NCBI GenBank assembly: GCA_027924585.1
Contig: BSBM01000877.1
Coordinates: forward strand, 3,597,501-3,661,500
From: Larix kaempferi
Lineage: Eukaryota; Streptophyta; Pinopsida; Pinales; Pinaceae
Direction: 5' to 3'
DNA: 64,000 nt
Shown here: positions 34,198-46,620 of the stretch, piece after piece
Layout of the letters: each line of letters begins with the position of its first letter
Numbering within the stretch: the first letter of the stretch is position 1
Notes under the pieces: generated by a model
What the model saw: the letters and a program-made list of their open reading frames with translations, nothing else
Database searches by the model: none
Told to the model about the DNA's origin: nothing
Program-made: the position numbers and the translations under genes

Positions 34198-34663
34198 TGT
34201 TGATGTATATGTAACTTCAGAATGTATTTCACATATATTTATATTGTATTCCTATAGAGATGTTATTATTCCTCTATACTGAAGTGTTTGTATTCCTATA
34301 TAGATGTTATTATTCCTCTATACGGAAGTGTCGTCATTTATATTGTAAGTGTTGTAACTTATACTTGATGGAGTGTTAGACCACCCTATTGGGGGTCGGC
34401 CCAGTCAGCATTATGTTATGTAGTTAAGTTAAGGCCGACCTAGTAAATCTTATTAGGCAAGTCAAGTCAAGTATAAATAGAGTGTGGGAGGCACTCTATT
34501 TGATCATTCTATTCTCAAACACACTCTTTGGAGAGTGGCGCACTTGTGGAGGAGGAGAAGCTACTGCTAGGAGATGTCTATCTCTTATGCTTTGGTTGTA
34601 TCATTGCTCTATCTATCTCTGAGGAATTTATTGGGGTTTTTCACCTTTATAGTTTTCCCCAAG
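34198..34663 (+). repeat. 5' LTR of copia D, truncated at its 3' end
   Basis: Matches the 3' LTR up to CCCCAAG and then joins internal sequence TTTTCGGATC, which in copia B lies about 130 bp past the primer site (CAAAGTTTTCGG). The deletion therefore removed the LTR end and the primer site, with a short CAAG-type homology at the joint. Confidence 0.85.
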
Positions 34664-35696
34664 TTTTCGGATCAAAATTTTTTACAGTTACAATATTAGA
34701 TCCCCATGTACCTTGTGTCCAAAGGAGAACTTCTAATTCTCTATACTTTGTGTTTTATGATCTGTACAATCTAGGGTTTCTGCCTCTTCCATATCTGAGT
34801 CATAAACAGGTGACCTAGGAAAAAAGGTCATAACTTGGGCTAGGAAGATCCAAATGAAATTTTGTAAAATGTTACAGGTAGTGCACAGACTTTAATTTCT
34901 CAGGTAACTTTTTCAGAGGCCGAAACTGAACCAGCGACACATGGAACGTCGTACAAGTTCGCTCTCCTGTTTTATCCCATAAACAGGTCACGTTGCTACA
35001 CTTGGCATAAATCTCTCTCAGAGAATCCATTTGAGGTCAGACCTATGGGGTTGGAAAGATGACAGGTTAGGATACCCAAAGAAAACATTTTAGACCCTGT
35101 GGATTGAAAGGTTAGGAGTTACACAAAAAACAATCAGGTGCATGTTTCTGTCAAAACAGAATTATTTTTTGAGCACCTTCATTCATGGCTTTGAGAATTA
35201 GGGTTTCGGAGAAAGTTAGTATTTTTGTAATCGGAGGCCACGTCTGAATGCTACTCATCAAAATTGAAATTTAGAGACCAAGATCAAATTTTTGCTTGGG
35301 TAGAAGGCCAGGCTTGATCAAACCCTAGTTCATGACTTTGATCGGAAAAGTGGAAAATTAGGGCTTCTGCAAAAGTTGGATTTTTTTAAGTCTATGACCA
35401 TGGCTGGAAGCTACTCAGAAAAATAAAATTTTAGAGCTTTGGATCGAACCTTTTGGTTGGGCAGAAGGGTGGGCTTTATCAAACCCTAGTTCAGGACCTT
35501 GTCTAGAAGATCCAGAAATTTCAAAGGCAATTTTGAGGGGTGAAACTTTGTATTTTCAAATTCTGAGTATACCGGCTTGATCAACTCATCAAGGCGCATC
35601 TTTCTATCCTTTCAGAAGTTTCGAATTCAAAGTTTGAATTTTTAGGGTTTCTCTAACAAACCCTAATCCAGCTCCAGATCCAGTTCTTACAAATCA
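34664..35696 (+). other. Copia D leader, non-coding
   Basis: Aligns with copia B 1780-2818. No coding frame is conserved. Confidence 0.55.
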
Positions 35697-35822
35697 AGTG
35701 GATTGGGTTAATCCCAGAAGAGAATGGATTGGTCACCTGCATAAGTGAAGAAGTTCTTGTTTCAGAGGGAGATGAGGCTAAGGCCTTACATAAGAAGATT
35801 ACAAGCAATCTCGATAGGTATG
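35697..35822 (+). pseudogene. Copia D gag N-terminal remnant
   Basis: Same W-I-G-L-I segment as in copia B (35700 onward, TGGATTGGGTTAATCCCAG), then spacer. The rest of gag is missing. Confidence 0.6.
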
Positions 35823-36720
35823 ACTTATCCAGGTATGTTTCGAGATTTGTTCATGATTAAGTTTATAGTATGTTTGTCTTCATATTATTACGGTTAGTAC
35901 AATCTTGATTAAATTTAGACTTGTCATATCACCTTAATAAAATTATGAATGCATGATAGAAGATATTCATTGATTAGGGTGTTGACACTTATGATTGTAC
36001 TAATGCATTATGGTGTTGTATGAGGTTTATGTTGTCCGCTAACATGAAAGGTACACCAAGAAAGACAAATCATGTTCTAGTTCAAGAACATATGATCATG
36101 GTGACATGAAGACAAAGATTCATCCATTGGCATGGATCACTTAGAAGATCTATTTACGAGGTATGTATAACTTGGTTCTATAATGGTTAACCTATGAGAT
36201 ATGTAGGTCACTAGCACAAGTCATTGAAGAGAACAAGAAGACATCATGTGGTTATGTTAGACATAACTAGCTAACATACTAATCCAGGTATGTTTTTCCT
36301 ATATCAAGTTAGAATCCTACCTTGTGATAGGATCTTATATAAGTATACATGGCATGATTGATAATGATTATTCATGAAGTTAGAAATGTAAGTAATCAAG
36401 GGTTTATGCATATTATGTCTTTTACCTTGATTGATAATATGACTAACTAGAAAAGTCCTTTGGTCAAATATGAATATGCATGAGTAAGGGAAGTCTTCCT
36501 TGAAACCTTGAATACCAATGTTTATTATTTGTGTTTGAAATGATCATGACTATACATGTTTAAGATTATTGTGTTTTGATAGTAATAATATTATACTAAT
36601 GAATGTGTGATTATGTATGAGACCTCGAGGATAACACAATGATGATACTAATAAGAATGCATAGTGATTAAGGATGGATATAAGTTCAAGGACAGGTAAT
36701 CTAGGAAGCAAAGATCAAGA
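35823..36720 (+). other. Copia D non-coding spacer 1
   Basis: Homologous to copia B 2945-3880. No gene is seen. Confidence 0.5.
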
Positions 36721-36721
36721 G

Positions 36722-36815
36722 GGAGCACACTCCAGTAGTCTCTACAAGGATGCAGATATTTAGAGGGAGTCGACCACTTCTCACAATCCACATCAGAATG
36801 GAGTTGTAGAAAGGA
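36722..36815 (+). pseudogene. Copia D integrase remnant
   Basis: Keeps the CKDADI / SQSTSEWSC-type scrap that corresponds to the GVAE motif region. It is shorter and more shifted than in copia B. Confidence 0.5.
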
Positions 36816-37339
36816 AGCAAAGACTGAGAGGGAGTCCACCCTACAACCAAACAAAGATAAGTATTTGAATTGTCATTTCTTGCATGCTTGTTTGTTTAAA
36901 TAATACTGTTCAAAGATGTATATGCTTATGTTCCTAGACTTAGGGTGTGTATTATGCATATTAGAATAAATGCATTAATGAACAGTATACTACTAATATG
37001 CATGTGATGGGTAAGTGGCCTATGGCACTGTACAACATTCCATTGCTAATTATCTAGAATGAAACCTCTTTTCTCACATGTTGGGAGTTGTGCACACTCT
37101 TGACAATGTTCTGGTAAAGATTGGAAGGCATTTAGAAAGTTACGGGATATGGATAAATGTTGTATTGAAGCATTGGCTAAGATAATTGCATGACTGTATA
37201 ACATATTTATTTATGTGTAAGAATTTGTTCTGAAAACTATGAGATGTTTTCTAATCATGCAATTTAACTTGTTTTGTAGGAAAGATCATATACCATCACC
37301 TACAAAAGAAGGACTACAACATTTGTTCAACAACAAAAT

Positions 37340-38826
37340 TATCTATTGAAGATATTGAAGATATTGAATTTCCCAAGATTCGGGAAGAATGCCATGATCA
37401 AGGAGTACCAGTCAATCATGAAGAATGATGTTTGGGATGCAGTCCCAAGACCGGATGGGAAGTCTGTTGTGACTTCCAAGTGGATCTATAAGATCAAGCA
37501 TGCTACAGATGGTAGCATAGAAAAAATACAAAGAGAGGTTTGTAGCTTGTGGCTGATTATGAAGAGACTTTTGCATCTGTAACCAAATACACTTCCATCA
37601 AATCAGTACCTGCTCTGGCTTCAATGATGAAGTGGAAGATACACCAGATGGATGTCAAGGCAGATTTCTTGAATGGTGTAGTCGAGGAGGAAGTGTATGC
37701 GGAGCAGCCACTTGGTTTTGAGATGCATGACGTGAAGTCATATATGTGCAGAACTTGGTATGGTAGGATAGACAGCTTTCTATCCAGTTTGGGTTTACCA
37801 AGGGTAAAGCGGATTCCAACCTTTACTACAAGGTTGAGGAAGGAAATCCTATGATACTACGGTTGTATGTAGATGATCTATTTGTAACAGGTAATGATAG
37901 TTTGATTGCCGATACCAAGAGGAAGCTTGCAGCTGAGTTCGAGATGAAGGACTTGGGGATGATGCACTATTTTCTAGGTATGGAGGTGTGGCAGAGTGCA
38001 GATGGTATCTTCCTTGGACAAGGAAAGTATGCAGTAGAGATCTTGAAGAGGTTTGGAATGATGGACTGCAAGGCCATGGCCACACCTATGGAATCAAACC
38101 TGAAGCTTCTCTGTCATGCTTCATCTGATCCAGTTGATGTCACAATGTATTGTCAGATGATTGGGTCCTTGATGTACCTGACAAATACGAGACCAGATAT
38201 TTTCTTTGTGGTAAACACATTGAGCCAGTTCCTAATGGATCCCAGAGGTTTTCACCTAGTTGTTGTAAAGCATATTCTAAGGTACCTAAATGGTACAATT
38301 GATTATGGGCTCAAGTATGATGCAAATCAAAAATTTAACCTGTAGGGTTATGTTGATTTAGATTGGGCAGCCAGTGCTGCAGATAGGAAGAGTACATCTG
38401 GGTGTTGCTTCAATATGGGATCAGGTGTGATCTCTTGGTTTAGTAGGAAGCAGTCCTGTGTAGCACTGAGTATAGCCGAAGCAGAGTATGTTGCAGCTTG
38501 TTTGGCTAGTTGTGAGGCAGTATGGCTCCGGAAGCTACTGTCTGAGTTATTTGATATCTCGCTGGAGGCTACTGGTATCTTTTGTGACAACCAGAGTTTT
38601 GTGAAGCTATCTAAGAACCCGATGTTCCACGACAGGTTGAAACACATTGAGATGAAATATCACTATATCATGGCTATGGTGTAGAGAGGAGCAGTGAAGC
38701 TCCTGTATGTTGCGACAGATGAGCAAGTTGTAGATGTGTTGACTTAACCACTAGCCAGAGTGAAGTTCGAGTACTTCAGAGAGAGGCTTGCTGTTCTTCA
38801 GATTGATGACACTTCGAGGAAGAAGT
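37340..38826 (+). pseudogene. Copia D reverse transcriptase-RNase H
   Basis: In order: NAMIKEYQSIMKNDVWDAV, TSKWIYKIKHATDG, a frameshift near 37545, MKWKIHQMDVK, MCRTWYGRIDSF, a frameshift near 37790-37850, then LRLYVDDLFVTGNDSLIAD with the catalytic Asp pair. From there it is open to 38345. RNase H follows with in-frame TAG (38343), TAG near 38682 and TAA near 38745, ending DTSRKK at a stop about 38826. Compared with copia E it lacks the 14 codons LKKALYGLKQAPR after MCR, as does B. Confidence 0.85.
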
Positions 38827-38889
38827 GATGGAGACATTTGCTGGAGCCATTCCAAGCAAGGCGAGAGGAGGATCCTTCCCATGGTTGTG

Positions 38890-39860
38890 GATGTAAGCGT
38901 TGGATGATGAGCATCAAGACGATGCTCCAGTTACTGCTCCATGTATGTATGCATCATGTTGGATGTTGGATATGATCAGTTGGATAATTTATATGTATAT
39001 GTATGTACGCATCATGTTGGATGTTGGATATGATCAGTTGGATCATGTGTATGTATCTGTAGATGTATCAGGTGGATACATTGTATGATCAGGTAGATCA
39101 TGTATGTTGATATGTATCAGGCATGATCAGGTGGATCATGTATTTGTATGTGTATCAGGTGGATACATTGTATGATCAAGTAGATCATGTATGATGATAT
39201 GTATCATGCAGATACTTTGTATGCATCAGGTGGATGCATTGTATGATTAGGATGATCATGGATGACGAGCTTCAGGATGTTGCTCTAGACAACATGCATC
39301 AGGACGATGCAGTGTTGATGATCAGGATGATGTATGGTGAGTATTAGGTTAATACTCTATGGCTGTGGAACAGGTTGTGTAGATAAGCATATAATCCATC
39401 CCTGGGAGATTTGCAGATGCTCTTGCTAGGTTTTTCCGCTGGCATATAATAGCTCCATGGGAGATCTGGAAAATGCTCTTTCGAGGTTTTGATTGGAGGG
39501 ACATATAATAGCACCCTGGGAGATTTGCAGATGCTCTTGCTAGGTTTTGCCGCTGGAATAGAATAGCTCCTTGCGAGATCTAGCAAATGATATTGCTAGG
39601 TTTTGTCCATGGCATATAATTTCTCCCTAGGAGATCTTGCAGGTTGTGCTGGGCACATAGTCAATCCTGAGATGCTCTTGCTAGGTTTTGCTTGGTAGCA
39701 TATAATGTCTCCTTGGGAGATCTTGCAGGTTGTGCTGGGCACGTAATCAGTCCTGAGATGCTCTTGCTAGGTTTTGCTTGGTCACATGTAATAGCTCCCT
39801 GGGAGATCCGATAGGTTGAGCAGTGTGCTCGTAATCAGTCTTGGGATGCTCTTGCTAGGT
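38890..39860 (+). repeat. Tandem repeats in copia D 3' untranslated region
   Basis: First a GATCAGTTGGATCAT / GTATGTATC array (about 38950-39260), then units with CTGGGAGATC, GATGCTCTTGCTAGGTTTTG and CATATAAT (about 39390-39870, spacing roughly 70-110 bp). Same position as in copias B and E, but the dominant unit differs. Confidence 0.75.
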
Positions 39861-40126
39861 TTTGTTGATGCACGTAATAAGTCCTGAGGATTCCACAATA
39901 TGGCCAGTGATGGTGAAGACCTACAGGTGGTGGGCCTACATCCAATATGAAAAACGACTGTCTCTGTTGAACTTCCTATGACGAGTAGATTCAGAGATTG
40001 ATTGAGATAGCAGTAGCAGTGACGATGACGATGATTCGAGGATGATGATTCGCTGATGATGATCTAGAGAAGAAGACTTGTGCTAGCAAACCTGTGTTGA
40101 GAAATACCTTCCTAGTTAAGAGGGAG

Positions 40127-40780
40127 TGTTGATGTATATGTAACTTCAGAATGTATTTCACATATATGTATATTGTATTCCTATAGAGATGTTATTATTC
40201 CTCTATACGGAAGTGTTTGTATTCCTATAGAGATGTTCTTATTCCTTTATACAGAAGTGTCGTCATTTATATTGTAAGTGTTGTAACTTATACTTGATGG
40301 AGTATTAGACCACCTTGTTGGGGTCAGCCCTGTATAAGTCATGTGGGTCAAAGGGTTATTAGACCACCCTATTGGGGGTCGTCCCAGTCAGCATTATGTT
40401 ATGTGTTTAAGTTAAGGCCGACCTAGTAAAGGTTATTAGGAAAGTCAAGTCAAGTATAAATAGAGTGCGGGAGGCACTCTATTTGACATTCTATTCTCAC
40501 ACACACTCTTTGGAGAGTGGCGCACTTGTGGAGGAGGAGAAGCTGCTACTAGGAGATGTCTATCTATTATGCTTGGGTTGTATCATTGCTCTATCTATCT
40601 CTGAGGAATTTATTGGGTTTTTTCACCTTTATGGTTTTCCCCAAGTAAACTCTGTGTCTCTTGTGTGCTTGCATTATTGTGTCCATGATTGTTATGCTAT
40701 AGATATGCTGTAGATATGTTGTACATGTTATTCTCTTAGTTAAGATCTTAGATCAGATTGAAAATTCTAAAAAACTAACA
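40127..40780 (+). repeat. 3' LTR of copia D
   Basis: 654 bp, preceded by the AAGAGGGAG tract and followed by TGAAA. It carries the same duplicated block of about 50 bp as copia B (40170-40260). Confidence 0.93.
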
Positions 40781-40785
40781 TGAAA

Positions 40786-42070
40786 ACCTAGTGGCCACTA
40801 CTCGACTAGGGAGCAAACAACATACCACTAAAAAAAAATGTCCTAAAGTGATCAAAACCAGGCAAACAAAGCTAATACTCTCAAAAGCAAGTATGGGATG
40901 ATGAGGGCCCAGAACAAAACAATAGAGTATCGAAGGTCAGTTACATGATGTCAAATGGAGGTCCTCTGGTTGCAAGCATTTGAATCACCAAACCGCCCTC
41001 CTGGGATTAATGCAAAGGTTTACCTTCCGCCTCTGTCCTAGGTGCAGTGGAAATAGCCTTCCACTATACCTATGAAGAGCCCTAATGGTAAAGATACTAA
41101 GGATACCACAAATACAAAGATACCTGGGGGAATAGTCGTCAGTCTAGCCAAGATGCTTGGGCAGGGTATAAAATCCCAAAATCCAAAAGCACTTAAAGTA
41201 CTAGTGGAGCCTTGTATGCGAATTAGCTCTGGTTTATGCTCGAAAGGAAAGTGAGGGGGTATCCTCAGCAGTTCCAGTCTCACACGACCTCGTGCTTAAC
41301 TCTGGTTTAAGTGGAGCATTCCTAGGATACTCTGATATAAGTGGGTTTGCCTAAAATATTGTCTTACTATGATTGCTAAGAAATATAACAATTTCAGACA
41401 ATTGAAAGAGATCTATCCCGAAATCGTAGCCTAAGCTAGTTGATGTAGTATCAAACCTAAAAAGAGAAGTTACTAATTGATTTTATTAGATGTTCTTTTT
41501 AGAGGCTATTTCTTACTCAAAAGGGTAGTGATGTGTATGGTATGGTTATGACAGAAAGCAATCCTAAGCATAAACATTTTTCTTTTTCGTTTATGTCTTT
41601 CAAAACAAAAGATAGGCAATCCTAAGCATAAACATTTTTCTTTTTTCTCAATTTTTCTTTTTAATTTTCAAAGCAAATAGCAAAACATTCTATCCTACCT
41701 CGAAAAATAATGGCAAATCTTACAACTAGGTTACCAATTTTCAATTTTGATCTTTTCTTCTATTTGTAAAAAAAATGAATATGAAAAAGGAACAAGCAAG
41801 GTCTATCAAGAGTGTGGGTAAAGATAAAAGGCTTAATGGCTTATACCAATCAAATCCAATGACTGACAAAGACTTGACCTATAGAGTTGTTTCAGTGAAA
41901 AAACTCTAGATTTGGAACAAGACGCAAAAGAAAAGGGAAAGATGCTGCACGCAACGGAAAAAAAGACCCAGAGGCTGCTCCTAAGCATCAAAAACCAAAG
42001 AAAAGCATCTGCCAAATAGATAGGGTAGGCAAGCAAACAAAGGCAACTCTACCGGCACACAAACTCAAAA
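40786..42070 (-). other. Gypsy C unit 3: leader continued beyond copia D
   Basis: Resumes the unit 3 leader interrupted at 34197, starting with the CTAGTGGCCACTACTCGACTAG dyad. Non-coding. Confidence 0.7.
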
Positions 42071-42763
42071 GGAACATACTTTTCTCTTTGCTGCGAGTCT
42101 GGATTATAGTTTCTAGCTCCAATTTGTAAAAGCATGTCCGAATTAACCATATTGATAAACGATTGATCAGTTGATGAGGCACGAGGGGTTCCCCCAGCAC
42201 TAGAGTTTCCAGAAGCTGAACCTTGTCTGTAAGGGAATGGGTCCTTTAGGATAGCTGTTTTCTTATCACGTAGTAGCTTTTGGGCTTCTTCCATCAGAGG
42301 GAATTGATGGGTGAGGTGGTCCTCCCTGCATAAATTGCAAGGGAAATTCACTTTGGTTTTATCCTTTTTTCCCTCCCCAACATTTTCTGTGTTTTTGGGA
42401 TTTTGTTGGTTCCCCTCCCCTTTCTTTCCCTTCTTTTTATTGTTGTTGGGCTGCCGAGGGACCTTTTGATTCATCTGCACTTGTTGTATAGATTTTGTTT
42501 ACGAAGGGGAGGTTGCAACTGAAGTTGCTTCTGCAGCAGAGTGTTTGACAGATAAGGCGTGAACCTGCTTAGTTAAAGCTTCAAACGCTACAGAATCTAC
42601 TGAACCCACAATGCCATTATCACGTGGTCCAGGCTTGGGTTTACCTAGATCTGTGTTAGATCTCGGCTTGTCGGGAATAATCTCATATAAGAGCCCAGAC
42701 TTAGCATATACCAGGTCAAGCTGCTGGGTCCTAAGGATAGCTTCTTCGGAGGTGGACACCCCA
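42071..42763 (-). pseudogene. Gypsy C unit 4: distal gag, truncated
   Basis: Two frames (42759-42499 and 42480-42049) with EEAILRTQQLDLVYAKSG, the basic stretch and a zinc knuckle C-NLC-RED-H-LTHQ-F. The last Cys is Phe, as in unit 2. It ends REKYVPFEFVCR at the tandem junction. Confidence 0.82.
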
Positions 42764-43730
42764 TGTTGGAATATTCACACCGTCATTTTTGTATTTTGCA
42801 TGCTGCATGCATTTGCATGCTTGCATGCAAATCTGCATGCTGCATGCATTTGCATGCCACTGGATGCATCCAGTCATCATCATGGTTGTATCCCTAGCAC
42901 CGAAAGCTTGCTTCTAGTTCTCCAGAGACTGTCTTTAGCCCTTATTTGGCCACATACCTACCTAATGTGCCCTCTTTGCCTTATCTGCTTACCAAGTGCA
43001 CCTTTCTCACCTACCACTATCAGTTAGAGCGCCTTTATTCAACTACCTTCAGTTAGGGCGCCTTATCTCACCTACTGGGATTTATCATTCAATTAGTGCA
43101 TTGATTGAGTAGTTCTTTCACTGATTACTCATGCTGACTGCTTGTAGCTTCTAGATATCTAGTTATGGAGTTCCACTTGACTATTTGACAGCCTCATGCG
43201 CCCCCTTGGAGTCTCCATTCTCTTATTTATGCCTAGCTGGTTCTGTTAGACTTAGTTAGACACACTTGACTGACTATTACCATTTATGACTGATACTATT
43301 GACGGGATGATGTCTCCATTGTTATCCAAGCTAGACTTTGAATTAGACAGCCTCATTCACTCCACTTAGAGTCTCCATTCCTTGGTTTATGGCCACATGG
43401 TTCTGTTAGACTCAGTTAGACACACTTGACGGACTCTTACCACTTATGACTGATACTACCGACTTGATGATGTCTCCATAGTTATTCATGTTAGACTTTG
43501 AGCTCGGAATTCGAATTCCCTACTTGGATAATTCAAATCCTATATGATGCCTCATCATTGATTATTGTAACACATTCTCTACATTCATTATTCATTCTAT
43601 GATATTGACATTGTCCATTATTCTGTATTTATGAGTGATTATTGAATGCATGATTCTTCTTCTTTGCAAATAATCCTGAGAGTTAGATTGTGATTTTGTT
43701 ACAGTTGCTAGATCCTTGCATATTATCACA
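42764..43730. repeat. Solo LTR F, copy in gypsy C unit 4
   Basis: 967 bp, flanked by CCCCA (42759-42763) and CCCTA (43731-43735). It has the longest GCATGC/CATGCA array of the four copies (about 42796-42870). Confidence 0.9.
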
Positions 43731-43735
43731 CCCTA

Positions 43736-45290
43736 GAAGTTACTACTTCCTTAGAAATATAAGGAAGCAGTGATTTGAGATACCACTCTGATAGGAACTC
43801 TGGAGGGATGTCGGCTTTAATGAGCCTCTTTCTTCTTCGCCACTCCTGAATATGGTCAGATAAGTGAGTGGCTTTGTTCTGTCTGAAGGTTGATAGAATG
43901 TCTGTTCCGGCATCATACCAGATAGGAAGTTGAAAGGGATTTAGAAAAAATGTTTCCAGATCCCAAAAGTTATCATAAGTACCTGCAGGAAGTTCAATAT
44001 GCCATTTAGCTGCGACACTAGTCAAGGTTCTATGAAAGATCCTCAATACGATGGAATCGTCATTCAACGAATTAGAAGAGCACCAGAACACCAGAGATGA
44101 AACGTAGTGACGTGGTCATTAGGGTCTTCGCTAGTCTTGCCTTCGAACTTTGGAATGTCTGAAGGCAAGTTGGTTGGGACTGATGGCCATGTAGGATTGT
44201 GGCCCACCGGATCGTTAGTGAGTTTTGAAAGATCTGGAAAATTTAAAGTTTCCAGAAAAGGTAAATGAGGTCATGCCGATGGCATTTGGTGAGCAGGAGT
44301 TCGGTAGGGGGAACCTCCCAAAACCTGGCTCGTGTATTGTTGGTTGGGGTTTCCCCCAGCCATCAATTGTCAGGTAAAAGCATTGTTGAAATTGCCCCAA
44401 CCATAAGAAAGATGATTACTTCCTGGAGCATTCATCCATTGCGGCTGGGTGTTATCCCCTCCATAATGTGGGTTAAAAATGTTACCACCCCCTCTACTAA
44501 ACAGTGAAAAGGGGATACTCCCTACAGGTATATTAGATGGATTTATATTATAACCTGTGTAGGGGTTAAAACCAGGTGTAGTTGTAATGGACGGTGCCAT
44601 CATCGAACCCATAATAGGTGTAGATGTAGTGGGGATTGATCCTACTAAAGGTGCGGAAGAAGTAGTCTGTGGTATACCTTGTAGCTGTTGAGTAAAAGGA
44701 GATTGAGTAAAAGTCACTAATGGTATCCCTGTCAAAGGGATATTAGCTGGTCCAAAATTGGAGGTAAAGACGGTAGCTGATGTCGAAGCTTGTGAGCTCG
44801 ACATGCCTACAGTACCAGCATTAAAATTAAAAGACGGGCTCGAAGCAAAAGCACTCTACGGAGAGCTGGGTGTCGCAGTGTTTGCGAAGGAAGGAGAGAG
44901 AACTCTTGAAACCATAACTACAGTGGGATTTTGAGGAACTCCTGACTCATCTCTAGGATTAGTCATGGAATAACCAGGGGTAAACCTGTATGCACTAAAC
45001 TCGGGTTGGCCTAGAGAGTCTACAGTACAAGTAAAGGATCGTTGGGTCTAGTCAAGGGAGGGTTGTAAGGAGTGCTAAACTCTTGAGAAGTTAAGTCCTC
45101 AATCTCAACAGTATCAAAGACCTGTTGATCCTCAATTATGATCTTTGGTTCTCCAAGTGGTTCTGTTTCTCCTGTAAGGTCGTATGAACCACGGGAATCG
45201 GTCCTCTAGTGTCAAGGTGGTGGTGGAAGCTCCACAGTGTGTGGTGGAAGGTTTTTCAACATTCGTGACCTGCAGATAGGTTGGTATTCC
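43736..45290 (-). pseudogene. Gypsy C unit 4: proximal gag (first in the element)
   Basis: As the copy nearest the 5' LTR this is the one that would be translated first. A 144-codon stretch is open at 44804-44370 (MSSSQASTSATVFTSNFG onward to NAFT-stop). The core at 44091-43726 is also open. A short duplication (ACACCAGA, about 44085-44096) shifts the frame before it. Confidence 0.8.
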
Positions 45291-46620
45291 ATAGTTATAA
45301 AAAAAACCAATTATGAAAACCTAGTGGCCACTACTCGACTAGGGAGCAAACAACATACCACTAAAAAAAAATGTCTTAAAGTGATCAAAACCAGGAAAAC
45401 AAAGCTAATACTCTTAGAAGTAATTCTGGGATGATGAGGGCCTAGAACGAACCAATAGACTATTGAAGTTCATTTACACGGTGTCCAATGGAGGTCCTCT
45501 AGGTGCAAGCATTTGAATCACCAAACTGCCCTCCCGGGATTACTGCAAAGGGTTACCTTCCGTGTCTGTCCTAGGTGCAGTGGAAATAGCCTTCCACTAT
45601 ACCTGTGAAGATCCCTAATGGTCAAGATACTAAGGATACCACAAATACGAAAATACCTAGGGGAACAGTCGCCAGTCTAGCCAAGATGCATGGGAAGGGT
45701 AGAAAATCCCAAAATCCAAAAGCACTTAAAGTACTAGTGGACCCCCGTATGCGACTCAGCTCTGGTTTATACTCGAAAGGAAAGTGAGGGGGTATCCTTA
45801 GCAGTTCCAGTCTCACACGACCTCGTGCTTAACTCTGGTTTAAGTGGAGCATTCCTAGGATACTCTAATATAAGTGGGTTTTCCTAAAAGATTGTCTTAC
45901 TACGATTGTTGAGCAATATAACGATTTCAGACAGTTGAAAGTGATCTATCCCGAAATCCTAGCCTAAGCTAGTTGATGTAGTTTCAAACCTAAAAAGAAA
46001 AGTTACTAATTGATTTTATTAGATGTTCTTTTTAGAGGTTGTTTTTTACTCAAAAGGGTAGTGATGTGTATGGTATGGTTATGATAGAAAGTAAATTGTG
46101 TACAAATGGTGTATGAAACTTCACAAAGATCTTTTTCGTTTTTGTCTTTCAAAACAAAAGATAGGCAATCGTAAGCATAAACATTTTTCTTTTTTCTCAA
46201 TTTTTATTTTTAATTTTCAAATCAAATAGTGAAACAATCTATCCTACCTCGAAAAATAATGGAAAATATTACAACTAGGTTACCAATTTTCAATTTTGAT
46301 CTTTTCTTCTATTTGTAAAAAAAATGAACCTAAAAAGGAACAAGCAAGGTCTATCAAGAGTGTGGGTAAAGATAGAAGGCCTAATGGCTTATACCTATCA
46401 AATCCAACGACTGACAAAGAATTGACCTATAGAGTTGTTTCTATGAAAAATATCTAGATTTGGAACAAGACACAAAAGAAAAGGGAAATATGATGCATGC
46501 AACGGAAAAACAGACCGAGAGGCTACTCCTAAGCATCAAAAACCAAAGAAAGGCATCTGCCAAATAGATAGGGTAGGCAAGCAAACCAAGGCAACTCTAC
46601 CAGCACACAAACTCAAAAGG
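45291..46620 (-). other. Gypsy C unit 4: leader, original copy
   Basis: The only leader copy contiguous with the upstream 5' untranslated region (no gag fusion at its right end). Non-coding. Confidence 0.7.

Larger units (their letters stand above)
34198..40780 (+). mobile_element. Ty1/copia element D (non-autonomous), in unit 3 leader
   Basis: 6583 bp between perfect TGAAA duplications (34193-34197 and 40781-40785). Same family as copia B: same spacers, same gag and integrase scraps, same missing 14-codon block in RT. The 5' LTR is truncated and the primer site is gone. It retains the Y-V-D-D box that B has lost, but pol is broken by frameshifts and stops. Confidence 0.92.
20618..46620 (-). 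repeat. Four-fold tandem array of gypsy C leader plus gag
   Basis: Four direct copies of a segment running from mid-leader to mid-gag. Junctions between copies are at about 25906, 30238 and 42071, and the intact leader boundary is at about 46620. Net unit lengths after removing later insertions are about 4.55, 4.50 and 4.33 kb for units 4, 3 and 2; unit 2 lacks about 240 bp of leader near 30041. Unit 1 continues into protease and pol. At each internal junction a gag stretch ending REKDVP is fused to leader sequence reading FEFVCR or FEFVLR. AGGAA is shared by the two parent sites (21388-21393 in gag, 46618-46622 in leader). Confidence 0.9.

Noticed and set aside
20618-46620. Four separate gypsy elements instead of one amplified element
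   Set aside because: No LTR, primer site or target duplication lies between the units, and all junctions are at the same two points.
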